NCBI GenBank assembly: GCA_964509475.1
Contig: CAZDXJ010000002.1
Coordinates: 1-64,000, forward strand
DNA: 64,000 nt
Direction of reading: 5' to 3'
Source of the DNA: CAZDXJ01 sp964509475
GTDB taxonomy: Bacteria > Pseudomonadota > Gammaproteobacteria > Methylococcales > Methylomonadaceae
Part shown: piece by piece, positions 34,396 to 43,521 of the stretch
Position numbering within the stretch: the stretch's first letter is position 1
Layout of the letters: the number at the start of each line of letters is the position of its first letter
Notes under the pieces: model-generated
What the model was told of the DNA's origin: nothing
The model's database searches: none
The model's input: only the letters and a program-made list of their open reading frames with translations
Position numbers and translations under genes: made by a program

Positions 34396-35937
34396 TTACC
34401 AGCTATGTGTTTTGATGAACGAATCCAAAGCCGCTTTCAGGCTTTGCTGAATATCATCATTGTAATCGCCGCTTGCATCGATACTTTCCATCAGTTCAGT
34501 ATGCTCGGATCGCATATACAACTGCAAAGCATCTTCAAAATCACGCACCTTGTTCACCTCTACAGCATCGAGATAACCTTCGTTGGCCGCATACAAGGAT
34601 ACCGCCATTTGTGCTACCGACATTGGTGTATATTGATTTTGTTTCATCAACTCGGTAACCCGCTGACCTCGTTCAATCTGCTTGCGTGTACTTTCATCCA
34701 AATCTGATGCAAACTGGGCAAATGCGGCCAATTCACGGTATTGCGCCAAATCAAGACGGATACCACCGCCCAGTTTTTTGATGATTTTGGTTTGTGCCGC
34801 ACCACCAACCCGCGATACCGACAAGCCCGCATTGACTGCGGGACGGATGCCCGAGTTGAACAAATCCGTTTCCAGAAAGATTTGTCCATCGGTGATCGAA
34901 ATCACGTTGGTTGGCACGAATGCCGATACGTCCCCGGCCTGGGTTTCGATAATCGGCAGGGCGGTCAATGAACCGGTTTTGCCCTTGACCTTGCCAGCGG
35001 TCAGTTTTTCAACTTCTTCGGCATTGATACGCGCGGCTCTTTCCAACAATCTTGAATGCAAATAAAATACATCACCGGGATAAGCCTCACGTCCTGGCGG
35101 ACGGCGCAACAGCAACGATACCTGCCGGTAAGCCCAGGCTTGTTTGGTCAGGTCATCATAGATAATCAGCGCATCCTCGCCCTGATCGCGGAAAAACTCA
35201 CCCATCGAGCAGCCGGTATACGGCGCGATAAACTGCAAGGCCGCAGATTCGGAAGCCGAAGCGACAACGACGATGGTATGTTCCATCGCGCCATGCTCTT
35301 CCAGCTTACGGACGACGTTGGCAATCGAGGATTGTTTCTGGCCGATAGCCACATAAATACATTTGATGCCGGTGCCTTTCTGATTGATGATGGCATCGAC
35401 AGCGATGGCGGTTTTTCCGGTTTGCCGGTCACCAATAATCAATTCCCGCTGGCCACGACCGATCGGAATCATCGAGTCAATTGATTTCAATCCGGTCTGT
35501 ACCGGTTGATCGACCGATTGACGCGCGATTACACCGGGTGCAATCTTTTCAATGGGTGAGTTATGTTCGGTTTCAATAGCGCCTTTGCCGTCTATCGGAT
35601 TACCCAGGGCATCGACAACACGGCCCAGCAAGGACTCACCAACCGGTACTTCCAGAATTTTACCGGTACATTTTACCGTATCACCTTCCGAGATATGTTC
35701 GTAAGCGCCCAAAATAACGGCGCCCACCGAATCTCTTTCCAGGTTTAACGCCATGCCATAGGTATTGCCTGGAAATTCGAGCATTTCGCCCTGCATTGCC
35801 TCAGACAATCCGTGAATTCTTACAATACCATCGGTCACACTGACAACAGTGCCTTCGGTATGCGCTTCGATACTGAGATCGAAATTTTCGATCTTTTTCT
35901 TGATCAGATCACTTATTTCAGATGGGTTTAGTTGCAT
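34396..35937 (-). CDS. atpA: ATP synthase F1 alpha subunit
   Basis: The non-catalytic nucleotide-binding subunit (513 aa). The N-terminus MQLNPSEISDLIKKKIENF binds delta, Walker A is GDRQTGKTAIA near residue 169, and the conserved VGGAAQT near residue 375 is present. The length equals that of E. coli alpha. It lies 23 nt after atpH and 11 nt before atpG. Confidence 0.98.
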   Translation of the reverse strand: MQLNPSEISDLIKKKIENFDLSIEAHTEGTVVSVTDGIVRIHGLSEAMQGEMLEFPGNTYGMALNLERDSVGAVILGAYEHISEGDTVKCTGKILEVPVGESLLGRVVDALGNPIDGKGAIETEHNSPIEKIAPGVIARQSVDQPVQTGLKSIDSMIPIGRGQRELIIGDRQTGKTAIAVDAIINQKGTGIKCIYVAIGQKQSSIANVVRKLEEHGAMEHTIVVVASASESAALQFIAPYTGCSMGEFFRDQGEDALIIYDDLTKQAWAYRQVSLLLRRPPGREAYPGDVFYLHSRLLERAARINAEEVEKLTAGKVKGKTGSLTALPIIETQAGDVSAFVPTNVISITDGQIFLETDLFNSGIRPAVNAGLSVSRVGGAAQTKIIKKLGGGIRLDLAQYRELAAFAQFASDLDESTRKQIERGQRVTELMKQNQYTPMSVAQMAVSLYAANEGYLDAVEVNKVRDFEDALQLYMRSEHTELMESIDASGDYNDDIQQSLKAALDSFIKTHSW

Positions 35938-35960
35938 GTTTATTTTCTCACTCTAGCCAT

Positions 35961-36491
35961 TTAGAGCTGTTTGGCTAATTGTTGAAGCCGCCCTTTAATC
36001 GAGCCGTCAATAACCTGGTCACCGGCGCGAACCAAAATTCCGCCTATCAATGATTTGTCGATAGCCACATTGACATTGACTTTTTTATTCAGCCTTTTGG
36101 TCAACGCGGCACTCAGTTTTTGCACCTCTTGTTTATTGAGGGCAAACGCACTCCATACATCGACATCGACATAACCTTCATCTTCCGCCTTGTATTGTTC
36201 ATACAGGGCCGCAATATGAGGAAGCAAAGCCAGGCGGCCATTGTGCACCAGCAATTTTATAAAATTGGCGCCCTGATCATCGATTTGCTGCGCACAAATA
36301 TCCAGTAACAATTCAGTAAATTTCTGCCGATCGACAGCCGGGTTACCCATTGCCGATGCTATTTCCGGATCTTGTACGACAGCGGACAAAAATTTCAGCG
36401 TTTGTGACCATTGCACAAGCGCGGCAGACTCTTTTGCGGTCTTGAAAACGGCTTCGGCGTAGGGCCTGGCCAGGGTCGCTGTTTCGGTCAT
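35961..36491 (-). CDS. atpH: ATP synthase F1 delta subunit
   Basis: Delta (176 aa) joins the F1 head to the b-subunit stator. It begins MTETATLARPYAEAVFKTA, the family start, and ends with the IDKSLIGGILVRAGDQVIDGS motif and a short basic tail. It overlaps the atpF end by 4 nt, indicating coupled translation. Confidence 0.96.
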   Translation of the reverse strand: MTETATLARPYAEAVFKTAKESAALVQWSQTLKFLSAVVQDPEIASAMGNPAVDRQKFTELLLDICAQQIDDQGANFIKLLVHNGRLALLPHIAALYEQYKAEDEGYVDVDVWSAFALNKQEVQKLSAALTKRLNKKVNVNVAIDKSLIGGILVRAGDQVIDGSIKGRLQQLAKQL

Positions 36492-36970
36492 TCTGCCTTA
36501 CCTAGCTGCTCTGATAGCTTGGATACAATGCCCTGGTGTTTTGTTTTATCCACCTCGGATTGCAGTATTTGCTCAGCCGCCTTTAACGCCAGTACCGACA
36601 CTTCTTTACGCAAACCTTCCTGTGCGGTTTGCATATCGTGTTCAATCTGGGCGTTGGCAGCCAAAATCAAACGCTCGCCTTCTTTTTTGGCATTGTCTTT
36701 TGATTCCTCGACCAGTTCATTGGCACGTTTTTGCGCCAGGGTGACAATTTCGGCCGACTGCTCTTTGGCTTCCTTGAGAACACTCTTGGCTTTTTTCTCG
36801 GCCAGCTCCATTTCTTCCTGCCCGCGTTCGGCAGCCGCCAAACCTTCGGCAATTTTCTTTTTGCGTTCTTCAAGTGCCTGCATAATGGGTGGCCAGATAT
36901 ACTTCATGGTAAACCATACCAGAAGTGTAAAGGTTATCATTTGGCCGATCAGAGTAGCATTGATACTCAT
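36488..36970 (-). CDS. atpF: ATP synthase Fo subunit b
   Basis: Subunit b (160 aa) is the peripheral stalk: one N-terminal membrane helix (TLIGQMITFTLLVWFTMKYIW) and a long charged helical domain that dimerises as a coiled coil. It overlaps atpH by 4 nt and follows atpE by 37 nt. There is a single b gene and no b' paralogue, as in other gammaproteobacteria. Confidence 0.96.
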   Translation of the reverse strand: MSINATLIGQMITFTLLVWFTMKYIWPPIMQALEERKKKIAEGLAAAERGQEEMELAEKKAKSVLKEAKEQSAEIVTLAQKRANELVEESKDNAKKEGERLILAANAQIEHDMQTAQEGLRKEVSVLALKAAEQILQSEVDKTKHQGIVSKLSEQLGKAE

Positions 36971-37007
36971 GACACATTCCTCATGTTGCTGTTAAAAGGA
37001 GCCAGCC

Positions 37008-37292
37008 TCAACCTGCGGCAGACTGTACAGCCGATAAGAATGGATTCGCGAATGTAAAAAACAGCGCCATACCCACACCGATCATTGTTACCGCATCCAA
37101 AAGACCCGCGACGATAAACATTTTGACCTGTAACATAGGCACCAACTCAGGCTGACGGGCCGCGCCTTCCAAAAATTTGCCACCCAGCAGACCAAAACCG
37201 ATCGCTGTACCGACAGCGCCCATACCCAGAATCAGACCGACCGCGATGGCCGTCAACCCCTGAACATCAGCGATTAATGATGCAATTTCCAT
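37008..37292 (-). CDS. atpE: ATP synthase Fo subunit c
   Basis: The c-ring proteolipid (94 aa), two membrane helices joined by the polar loop ARQPE. The proton-carrying carboxylate is D66 in VAGLLDAVTMIG. The sodium-binding residue set of Na+-type c subunits is not evident, so proton coupling is expected. The glycine-rich first helix (GLILGMGAVGTAIGFGLLGG) is typical. Confidence 0.97.
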   Translation of the reverse strand: MEIASLIADVQGLTAIAVGLILGMGAVGTAIGFGLLGGKFLEGAARQPELVPMLQVKMFIVAGLLDAVTMIGVGMALFFTFANPFLSAVQSAAG

Positions 37293-37337
37293 GATACCTC
37301 CGAACTAAAAAAATAATAAGATTAATGAAACAGAAAG

Positions 37338-38102
37338 TTAGTGGTCTTCATGCGCCATACTGAGATACACGATCGTTAAGACCATAAAAATAAACGCCTG
37401 CAGCGTAATAATAAGGATATGGAATATAGCCCACGGAAAACTCAGCAGTGGTTGCAGCAAAGGAGGCAACAACGCAATCAGGATAAAGATAAGTTCACCC
37501 GCGTAAAGATTACCGAACAAACGAAGCGCCAGTGAAATCGGTTTCGCCAATTCCTCGACCAGTTTGAGCATCAGGTTGAATGGCATCATCCACGGACCGA
37601 AAGGATGAAACAATAATTCCTTGGCAAATCCCCAAGGACCTTTTATCACGATGCTATAAAAAATGATAAGACCAAAAACACTGATGGACAGGGCAAAGGT
37701 TGCATTCAGGTCTGTGCTGGGCACAACCCGCAAATAATCGATACCCATCACTGCCCCGGTTGACGGCAACAAGTCAACCGGAAAAAGATCCATGAAGTTC
37801 CAAAGAAAAACCCAACAAAAGATCGATAACGCCAGTGGTGCAATCAATTTGCTTCGCCCATGGAAGGTGTCTTTCACCTGGCCATCGACAAATTCAATCA
37901 ACAGCTCGGCGAAATTTTGTACAGGACCCGGCACATCCGACGTTACCTTGTCCGCCACTGTCTTGAAAAACCAGATAAAAAGGATACCCAAAAGCGCCGA
38001 AAAAAACAGCGTATCAAGATGCAGTGTCCAAAAACCCTCGCCAACCGTCAGCGGCGTCAAGTGATGAACAATATACCCTGTAGTGCCACCTTCACTAGCC
38101 AT
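37338..38102 (-). CDS. atpB: ATP synthase Fo subunit a
   Basis: Subunit a (254 aa) is the stator half-channel for protons. The essential Arg is in the segment ELAKPISLALRLFGNLYAGE (ISLALRLFGN), and conserved polar residues follow in the last helices (LIITLQAFIFMVLTIVYLSMA). It is second in the operon, 31 nt after atpI. Confidence 0.97.
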   Translation of the reverse strand: MASEGGTTGYIVHHLTPLTVGEGFWTLHLDTLFFSALLGILFIWFFKTVADKVTSDVPGPVQNFAELLIEFVDGQVKDTFHGRSKLIAPLALSIFCWVFLWNFMDLFPVDLLPSTGAVMGIDYLRVVPSTDLNATFALSISVFGLIIFYSIVIKGPWGFAKELLFHPFGPWMMPFNLMLKLVEELAKPISLALRLFGNLYAGELIFILIALLPPLLQPLLSFPWAIFHILIITLQAFIFMVLTIVYLSMAHEDH

Positions 38103-38133
38103 TATGAACTCACAACTTAACTAAACAATTAAC

Positions 38134-38505
38134 TCAATATTCGCGCCACACCAACAACGCAACCCAAAAAACAGATAACACAGCCAAGTAACCAATCAGC
38201 AGAGGGAAAAAATTCAGACCCGGTACCTGGAATATCAGAAAAAACAGTACGGCTGTCAGAATTAATTTTCCAGATTCCCCGGCATAAAAGGAACGCATTA
38301 TTTTCTTTGCGGTTTTCCCTTTCGACAAACTGATGTGTAATGCGAAGTAAAGATTCGGTATAAACGCTGCCAATCCACCCAGCATCGACGATACGGATTT
38401 TTGGGTTTCGCCAGTTGCAAAAAAAACCGATGCTATGAATAGCACAACCAAGGCTTGCAAGAGCAATACTTTTTCGACAGTAGAAAATATTCTCCCGCCC
38501 GCCAT
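38134..38505 (-). CDS. atpI: ATP synthase assembly protein AtpI
   Basis: A small hydrophobic protein (123 aa) with four membrane segments, first gene of the atp operon. AtpI assists c-ring assembly and is dispensable in E. coli. It is weakly conserved; position and topology carry the call. Sequences such as MLGGLAAFIPNLYFALHI and MRSFYAGESGKLILTAVLFF are typical. The operon promoter should lie in the repeat-bearing region just upstream. Confidence 0.88.
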   Translation of the reverse strand: MAGGRIFSTVEKVLLLQALVVLFIASVFFATGETQKSVSSMLGGLAAFIPNLYFALHISLSKGKTAKKIMRSFYAGESGKLILTAVLFFLIFQVPGLNFFPLLIGYLAVLSVFWVALLVWREY

Positions 38506-38631
38506 AATGAACCTCTACCTATTCAGCTTGGGGATTATAGCCATGGCCCCAAATTAAATCAAGATACATTGCTATCAATAGCCATCAGTCCCGGTTGGAA
38601 AAAACAAAATGGATTTTGTGATTTTTCAGGT

Positions 38632-38727
38632 GTTATACTGCGCAAGGCTACAGTTTCGGATTTTGGGTATCGCGGTAGCCTACTCAAGGCCAATCCGCCC
38701 GGCACCTTATTTGTTCCCAAAAAACAA
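38632..38727 (+). repeat. R6 repeat, copy 1
   Basis: Starts GTTATACTGCGC, continues through TTTCGGATTTTG and ends in CCCGGCACCTTATTTG. A related copy is at 49393-49490, which has an extra 20-nt hairpin relative to this one. The match is patchy but keeps the same order of blocks. Confidence 0.45.
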
Positions 38728-38735
38728 TTTTTATC

Positions 38736-38887
38736 GTAACGGCTCACCCGGTTGTGTTGTAGCCGGCGCAGGTCATTAATTTATCAGGACGTGAATACAT
38801 CCCTGTTGTTCTGCATAACATCCTAAGCTGGGCAAGCCTGATAAATCAACAACCTGCACCTGCTTTTCAGAGAGGGTGAGTCGATAC
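38736..38887 (+). repeat. R1 interspersed element, copy 3, with 8-bp target duplication
   Basis: A 152-bp element with terminal inverted repeats GTAACGGCTCACCC (38736-38749) and GGGTGAGTCGATAC (38874-38887), 12 of 14 matching. It is flanked by a perfect direct repeat TTTTTATC at 38728-38735 and 38888-38895, read as the target-site duplication. It lacks the 24-nt hairpin; GCAAGC is single (38832-38837). It contains no open reading frame, so transposition would need a partner transposase. Confidence 0.85.
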
Positions 38888-38905
38888 TTTTTATCTATTC
38901 ATTCC

Positions 38906-38960
38906 GGCAAGCGTTTTATCTTGATGTAAGATTCATTTTCCACATTCGTGACCGTGCAAA
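38906..38960 (+). repeat. R3 repeat, copy 2 (directly upstream of rep)
   Basis: Shares GGCAAGCGTTT, ATTCATTTTCC and CATTCGTGACCG with copies at 23986-24048 and 49619-49681. It ends 9 nt before the rep start codon, the same spacing as at lysR, so it replaces the normal 5' leader of the gene. Confidence 0.55.
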
Positions 38961-38969
38961 TATATATCG

Positions 38970-40973
38970 ATGAACACATTAAACCCGCAACAACAAACCG
39001 CCGTTAAAATCATTGATCGGCCGCTCCTGGTTCTGGCCGGCGCGGGCAGCGGCAAAACCCGGGTGATTACCGAAAAAATCGCTTATCTGGTCAAGCAAGG
39101 ACTGCCAGCACGCCACATCGCTGCCCTGACCTTTACCAACAAAGCCGCCCGGGAAATGAAAAACCGGGTTACGGGTTTGCTCAACGAACAACAAACGCGC
39201 GGTTTACGGGTCTCGACGTTTCATTCATTGGGCCTGGATATTTTGCGCCGGGAGCATAAGGCATTGGGTTATAAGGCAGCCTTATCGCTGTTTGATGAAC
39301 AGGACAAAATCACACTGCTGAAAAGCCTGATCGAACAGGGTTGCAAGGATTGTGATAGCGAGCAGGTTGAACAATATGCTTGGCAAATCGGTGCCTGGAA
39401 AAATGCGTTTGTCGATGTCGAACAAATCCTTGCCGACACAAACAACAGCCAATACCCGATCGCCAGACTGTATGAAGCCTACGTGCGCCAGTTACAGGCC
39501 TATAATGCCGTGGATTTTGATGATCTGATTTTGTTACCGGTACGCTTGTTTCGCGAAAAACCGGACATTTTGACAAAATGGCAAAACAAAATCCGTTATT
39601 TGCTGATCGATGAATATCAGGATACCAATATCACCCAATATGAGCTGATCAAATTACTGACCGGAAAACTGGGACGATTTACCGTTGTCGGCGATGACGA
39701 CCAATCGATTTATGCCTGGCGCGGCGCCCAACCGGAGAACCTGGCGCAATTGCAAAAAGATTTCCAGCGCCTGGAAGTCATCAAGCTGGAACAGAATTAC
39801 CGCTCAACCGGACGTATTCTAAAGGTTGCCAATCACTTGATCGCAAATAATTCACATGTCTTTGAAAAACGCCTGTGGAGTGATTTGGGATATGGCGATC
39901 CCTTGCGGGTTCTGAGCCACAAGGATGAACAACAGGAGGCGCAGCAAATCGTATCCGAAATCATCCATCATAAATTCAAGACCGGCGCTCAATATCGCGA
40001 TTACGCCATTCTTTATCGTGGCAACCATCAATCGCGTCTGTTCGAGCGCTGTTTGCGGGAAAACAATATCCCTTATTTCATCAGCGGCGGCCTGTCTTTT
40101 TTCGCTTATTCGGAAATCAAGGACATCCTGGCTTATTTGCGCCTGTTGGTGAATCATGAGGATGACGCGGCCTTTCTGCGCATCATTAACACGCCGCGCC
40201 GGGAAATTGGCCCGGGAACCCTGGAAAAACTGGGCGCTTACGCCAATGAACGTCATATCAGCCTGTTCAGTGCCTGTTTTGAACTGGGCCTGGGGCAAAA
40301 ACTGGCGGAAAAACCCCGCCAGCGTCTGCAAAAATTCTGTGCCTGGATCAATGATACCGCCGACCGGATACGGCGCGGCGACAGCTTTTCGGTCATCGAC
40401 GAACTTATCCGCCAAATCGGCTATGAACACTGGCTGAAGGAAAACAGTAAAAGCCAGGCCCAGGCCGAACGTAAAATACGCAATGTGCAGGAATTGCTGG
40501 ACTGGTTAAAGCGGTTATCGAAAAACGCGGCAAACGGCGAGGCCAGCCTGGACGAAGTGGTCGCCAAAATCCTGCTCATGGATATTCTGGAACGCAACCA
40601 GGAAACCGAATCCGGCGATCAGGTGCGCTTGATGACCTTGCATGCGGCGAAAGGCCTGGAATTCCCGCATGTATTTTTAATCGGCATCGAAGAAAACCTG
40701 CTGCCGCATCAAAACAGCATCGAAACCGGTAATATCGAGGAAGAACGACGCCTCGCCTATGTTGGCATCACCCGCGCCCAGCGCAGTTGTACCTTCAGTT
40801 ATTGCACCCATCGTAAACGCTACGGTGAAATCACCGAATGCGAACCCAGCCGTTTTTTAAACGAATTGCCCGAAGCCGATCTGGAATGGGCCAGTAAAAA
40901 ACCGATCAATCCGAAAATACAAAAACAACGTGGCAAGGCCTCCCTGGCCCAGTTGAAAACCCTGCTTTCATGA
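38970..40973 (+). CDS. rep: ATP-dependent DNA helicase Rep
   Basis: A superfamily 1A 3'-5' DNA helicase (667 aa) that helps replication forks pass protein blocks. Motif I is LVLAGAGSGKTRVI near residue 20, followed by ALTFTNKAAREMK, motif II LLIDEYQDTN, motif III VVGDDDQSIYAWRGA, motif IV LEQNYRS, and motif V/VI MTLHAAKGLEF with VGITRAQ. It matches Rep rather than UvrD by GLDILRREHKALGYKAALSL. It overlaps hemW by 4 nt. Confidence 0.95.
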   Translation: MNTLNPQQQTAVKIIDRPLLVLAGAGSGKTRVITEKIAYLVKQGLPARHIAALTFTNKAAREMKNRVTGLLNEQQTRGLRVSTFHSLGLDILRREHKALGYKAALSLFDEQDKITLLKSLIEQGCKDCDSEQVEQYAWQIGAWKNAFVDVEQILADTNNSQYPIARLYEAYVRQLQAYNAVDFDDLILLPVRLFREKPDILTKWQNKIRYLLIDEYQDTNITQYELIKLLTGKLGRFTVVGDDDQSIYAWRGAQPENLAQLQKDFQRLEVIKLEQNYRSTGRILKVANHLIANNSHVFEKRLWSDLGYGDPLRVLSHKDEQQEAQQIVSEIIHHKFKTGAQYRDYAILYRGNHQSRLFERCLRENNIPYFISGGLSFFAYSEIKDILAYLRLLVNHEDDAAFLRIINTPRREIGPGTLEKLGAYANERHISLFSACFELGLGQKLAEKPRQRLQKFCAWINDTADRIRRGDSFSVIDELIRQIGYEHWLKENSKSQAQAERKIRNVQELLDWLKRLSKNAANGEASLDEVVAKILLMDILERNQETESGDQVRLMTLHAAKGLEFPHVFLIGIEENLLPHQNSIETGNIEEERRLAYVGITRAQRSCTFSYCTHRKRYGEITECEPSRFLNELPEADLEWASKKPINPKIQKQRGKASLAQLKTLLS

Positions 40974-42118
40974 ATCCGCTGCCTTTAGGTTTATACATCC
41001 ATATTCCCTGGTGTATCCGCAAATGCCCTTATTGTGATTTCAATTCACATGCACGTAAAACCGAATTGCCCGAATCGCGCTATATCGAAGCCTTATTGCT
41101 GGATTTGCAACGGGATTTACAGTTTTTTGCGATAAACCGCCCCATTCGGCATATTTTTATCGGCGGCGGCACACCCAGTCTGTTGACGCCGGAAGCCTTG
41201 GATCGTTTGTTAAACGGTATCTATCAGCAAACAGGTTTTGAAAAAAACATTGAAATTACGCTGGAAGCCAACCCGGGCACGTTTGAAAGTGAAAAATTCG
41301 CCGAGTTCAGAGCGCTGGGCATCAACCGCCTGTCTATCGGCATACAAAGTTTCAATGATCAATGCCTGCAACGCCTGGGAAGAGTACATTGCGGCCGCGA
41401 AGCCCGACGTGCCGTGGAAATCGCACACCAGGCCGGATTTGAAAATTTCAATCTGGACCTGATGTTTGGTCTGCCGGAAGCGGCGCCCGGCACCAGCTTG
41501 CAAGATATCCGCATGGCCCTGGCCTTGCAACCCAGGCATCTTTCCTTTTATCAACTCACCCTGGAACCCAACACCTGGTTTCACAAACAGCCACCGCATC
41601 TCCCCAATCCCGATGCCATTGCCGATGAACAGCTTCAGTGCCAGCGTTATCTTCAGGAACAAGGCTACCCGCAATACGAAATTTCCGCTTATGCCCGGCC
41701 CGGTTTCCATTGCCGGCACAACCTGAACTATTGGCAATTCGGTGATTATCTGGCTATAGGCGCCGGCGCCCACGGCAAAATCAGCCGCCATTTACCGGAT
41801 CGCATCGAACGCTACAGCAAACCCAAAAGCCCCGAACACTATATGCAAACGATATTGCAAAACCAGACTGATATTCCCCGAACCCCCATTGCCAAAGCGG
41901 AGCTGCCGCTGGAATTTGTCATGAACCATCTGCGCCTGCGCTCGGGTTTTACCCAAACCGATTATCAGCGGCGCACCGGTCTGGCTTTTGACAGCCTGCA
42001 GCCGACGTTGCAAATCTGTCTGGAACGCGGTTTGTTAAAGCGTGAACAAGATCGCTATTTTTGCTCGGAAAAAGGCTGGTATTTTCTCGATTCCCTGTTA
42101 GAACAATTTATCCCGTAA
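40970..42118 (+). CDS. hemW: Heme chaperone HemW (radical SAM)
   Basis: A radical SAM protein (382 aa) that binds and delivers heme; older annotations call it a coproporphyrinogen III oxidase-like protein. The cluster motif is C15-X3-C19-X2-C22 (CIRKCPYC); a fourth Cys typical of true HemN (CX3CX2CXC) is absent since the next residues are DF, which supports HemW. It continues with GGGTPSLL and a C-terminal HemN_C region. The start overlaps rep by 4 nt. Confidence 0.93.
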   Translation: MNPLPLGLYIHIPWCIRKCPYCDFNSHARKTELPESRYIEALLLDLQRDLQFFAINRPIRHIFIGGGTPSLLTPEALDRLLNGIYQQTGFEKNIEITLEANPGTFESEKFAEFRALGINRLSIGIQSFNDQCLQRLGRVHCGREARRAVEIAHQAGFENFNLDLMFGLPEAAPGTSLQDIRMALALQPRHLSFYQLTLEPNTWFHKQPPHLPNPDAIADEQLQCQRYLQEQGYPQYEISAYARPGFHCRHNLNYWQFGDYLAIGAGAHGKISRHLPDRIERYSKPKSPEHYMQTILQNQTDIPRTPIAKAELPLEFVMNHLRLRSGFTQTDYQRRTGLAFDSLQPTLQICLERGLLKREQDRYFCSEKGWYFLDSLLEQFIP

Positions 42119-42190
42119 TCAAGCATTCAAAATAACGATATATACAGCATTGCTTTTCTAGCCCCTCGATGCCAATGCTGCTACCCGCCT

Positions 42191-42994
42191 CTATCGAGGT
42201 TTGATAAATTTCAGGGTCATGCGATCACTTTCACCAATAGTGAGATATTTTTCCCGATCCTTTTGTTGCAAGCGCAAGGTTGGTGGCAAGGTCCATACCC
42301 CTTCAGGGTGATCGGCTGTATCTTTCGGATTGGCGTTGATTTGTGATTTTGCCAACAACCGGAATCCCGCCTGTTGCGCCAACGCGATGACCTGCTGTTC
42401 GCTGACATAACCGGACAAGGCTTTCTCATCCTGCGGACGATCAGGGGGCAGACGATGTTCAACGACACCAAGAATGCCGCCGGATTTCAATGCCTTGAAC
42501 ATGGCGTTGAATACGGCCTGGGCCTGACCTTGTTTGAGCCAGTTATGGACATTGCGAAAGGTCAGCACCCGATCAGCGGAACCGGCGGGCGCAATATCCA
42601 TTTTATCGGGCGGTTGCAATTCGGTGATGATGACCTTTTCATAGATTGGCAGATTTTGTGCCATTTTCTGTTCAAACCGGCGCCGGTTTTTTTGAAAAAA
42701 AGCGATTTTTGAATCAGTTGCAAAATGCGCCGCATAAAGCCGGCCTTTATCTTTCAGAAAAGGGGCCAATATTTCCGTATACCATCCGGCACCACCCGGC
42801 CAGATTTCAACCACCGTCATGTCTTTTTTGACATCAAAAAATTCCAGGGTTTGCCCTGGATGCCGGTAAACATCACGGGCTTTGTGTTGCACACTGCGAT
42901 GCGGCGCCGCAAGAATTTGTTCGAGTGACCGATCATTTTCAGCCCAAGCGATGCCCGCAAACAATAAACTGGTCAACAAAAAAAGGATTTTCAT
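42191..42994 (-). CDS. Secreted methyltransferase-like protein
   Basis: A 267-residue protein with a clear signal peptide (LFLLTSLLFAGIAWA) followed by a class I methyltransferase-like domain: VVEIWPGGAGWYTEILAPFL (motif I-like, near residue 81) and GGILGVVEHRLP in the second half. The family (predicted methyltransferases with signal peptides) is known from proteobacteria, but SAM is not expected in the periplasm, so the true substrate or even activity is unclear. The ATG follows TTGGAGAAAAC. dsbB lies just upstream, with a 13-nt gap. Confidence 0.78.
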   Translation of the reverse strand: MKILFLLTSLLFAGIAWAENDRSLEQILAAPHRSVQHKARDVYRHPGQTLEFFDVKKDMTVVEIWPGGAGWYTEILAPFLKDKGRLYAAHFATDSKIAFFQKNRRRFEQKMAQNLPIYEKVIITELQPPDKMDIAPAGSADRVLTFRNVHNWLKQGQAQAVFNAMFKALKSGGILGVVEHRLPPDRPQDEKALSGYVSEQQVIALAQQAGFRLLAKSQINANPKDTADHPEGVWTLPPTLRLQQKDREKYLTIGESDRMTLKFIKPR

Positions 42995-43007
42995 GTTTTC
43001 TCCAACA

Positions 43008-43502
43008 TCAGGTCAGCTTGTCATTCCAGATTTGGCTGATACTCAAAGCCGCTAACAGAACGAATGCAATCAAGGTCCAGGCAGGAATACTCAAACCCAG
43101 AAAGGTCCATAACACATCGGCACATTCACCGGTGCCGTTCAGCATCAGTTTCAGGGTTTCGGTCAACGGGAAATTTTCAAAGATATATTCCAGGCCGGGA
43201 CCGCATTCCGGCACCTCTTCCGGCGGCAGATTCTGCAGCCACACATGCCGGCTGGAAATGGCCGCACCGCACAAAGCGCTCAACCCCGCCGCTATCGCAT
43301 AGATTTTCCGGCCCATGGTTTTCGGATTATGCAGTGTGGCAACAAGAAAAATGATACCGGTCAACAATATGGCGATGCGCTGGGAAATGCACAAAGGGCA
43401 GGGTTCCAGTTGCTCGACAAACTGAAAATAAGCGCCAACCCCGAGCATACCGAAACAGGCGGCAAAACCCAAAAAAAACCAAAGTCTGGAGCTAAAAAAC
43501 AT
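43008..43502 (-). CDS. dsbB: Disulfide bond formation protein DsbB
   Basis: An inner-membrane quinone reductase (164 aa) that reoxidises DsbA. Four membrane segments are visible. The first periplasmic pair is C35-P-L-C38 (EPCPLC); the second loop has the cysteines in VPECGPG and GTGECADV. The ATG at 43502 starts MFFSSRLWFFLGF; a longer frame upstream has a charged, non-homologous extension. It is followed 13 nt later by the secreted methyltransferase-like gene. Confidence 0.93.
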   Translation of the reverse strand: MFFSSRLWFFLGFAACFGMLGVGAYFQFVEQLEPCPLCISQRIAILLTGIIFLVATLHNPKTMGRKIYAIAAGLSALCGAAISSRHVWLQNLPPEEVPECGPGLEYIFENFPLTETLKLMLNGTGECADVLWTFLGLSIPAWTLIAFVLLAALSISQIWNDKLT

Positions 43503-43521
43503 TATGGCTATTCCGTAAATT

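Larger units (their letters stand above)
38506..38969. other. Intergenic repeat island between divergent atpI and rep
   Basis: The 464-nt region carries, from left to right, about 125 nt next to atpI that should hold the atp promoter, an R6 repeat (38632-38727), an R1 element with its 8-bp target duplication (38728-38895) and an R3 repeat (38906-38960) that stops 9 nt before rep. No coding region is recognised. Confidence 0.65.

Noticed and set aside
32904..37057. Several plus-strand frames of 60-220 residues opposite the atp genes
   Set aside because: All are antisense to well-identified ATP synthase genes and have compositions expected of shadow frames.
38832..38837. R1 copy 3 as a certain empty site for the hairpin
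   Set aside because: AGCTGG just before the single GCAAGC resembles the right half of the hairpin, so a deletion cannot be excluded; only the R2 copies are used as clear empty sites.
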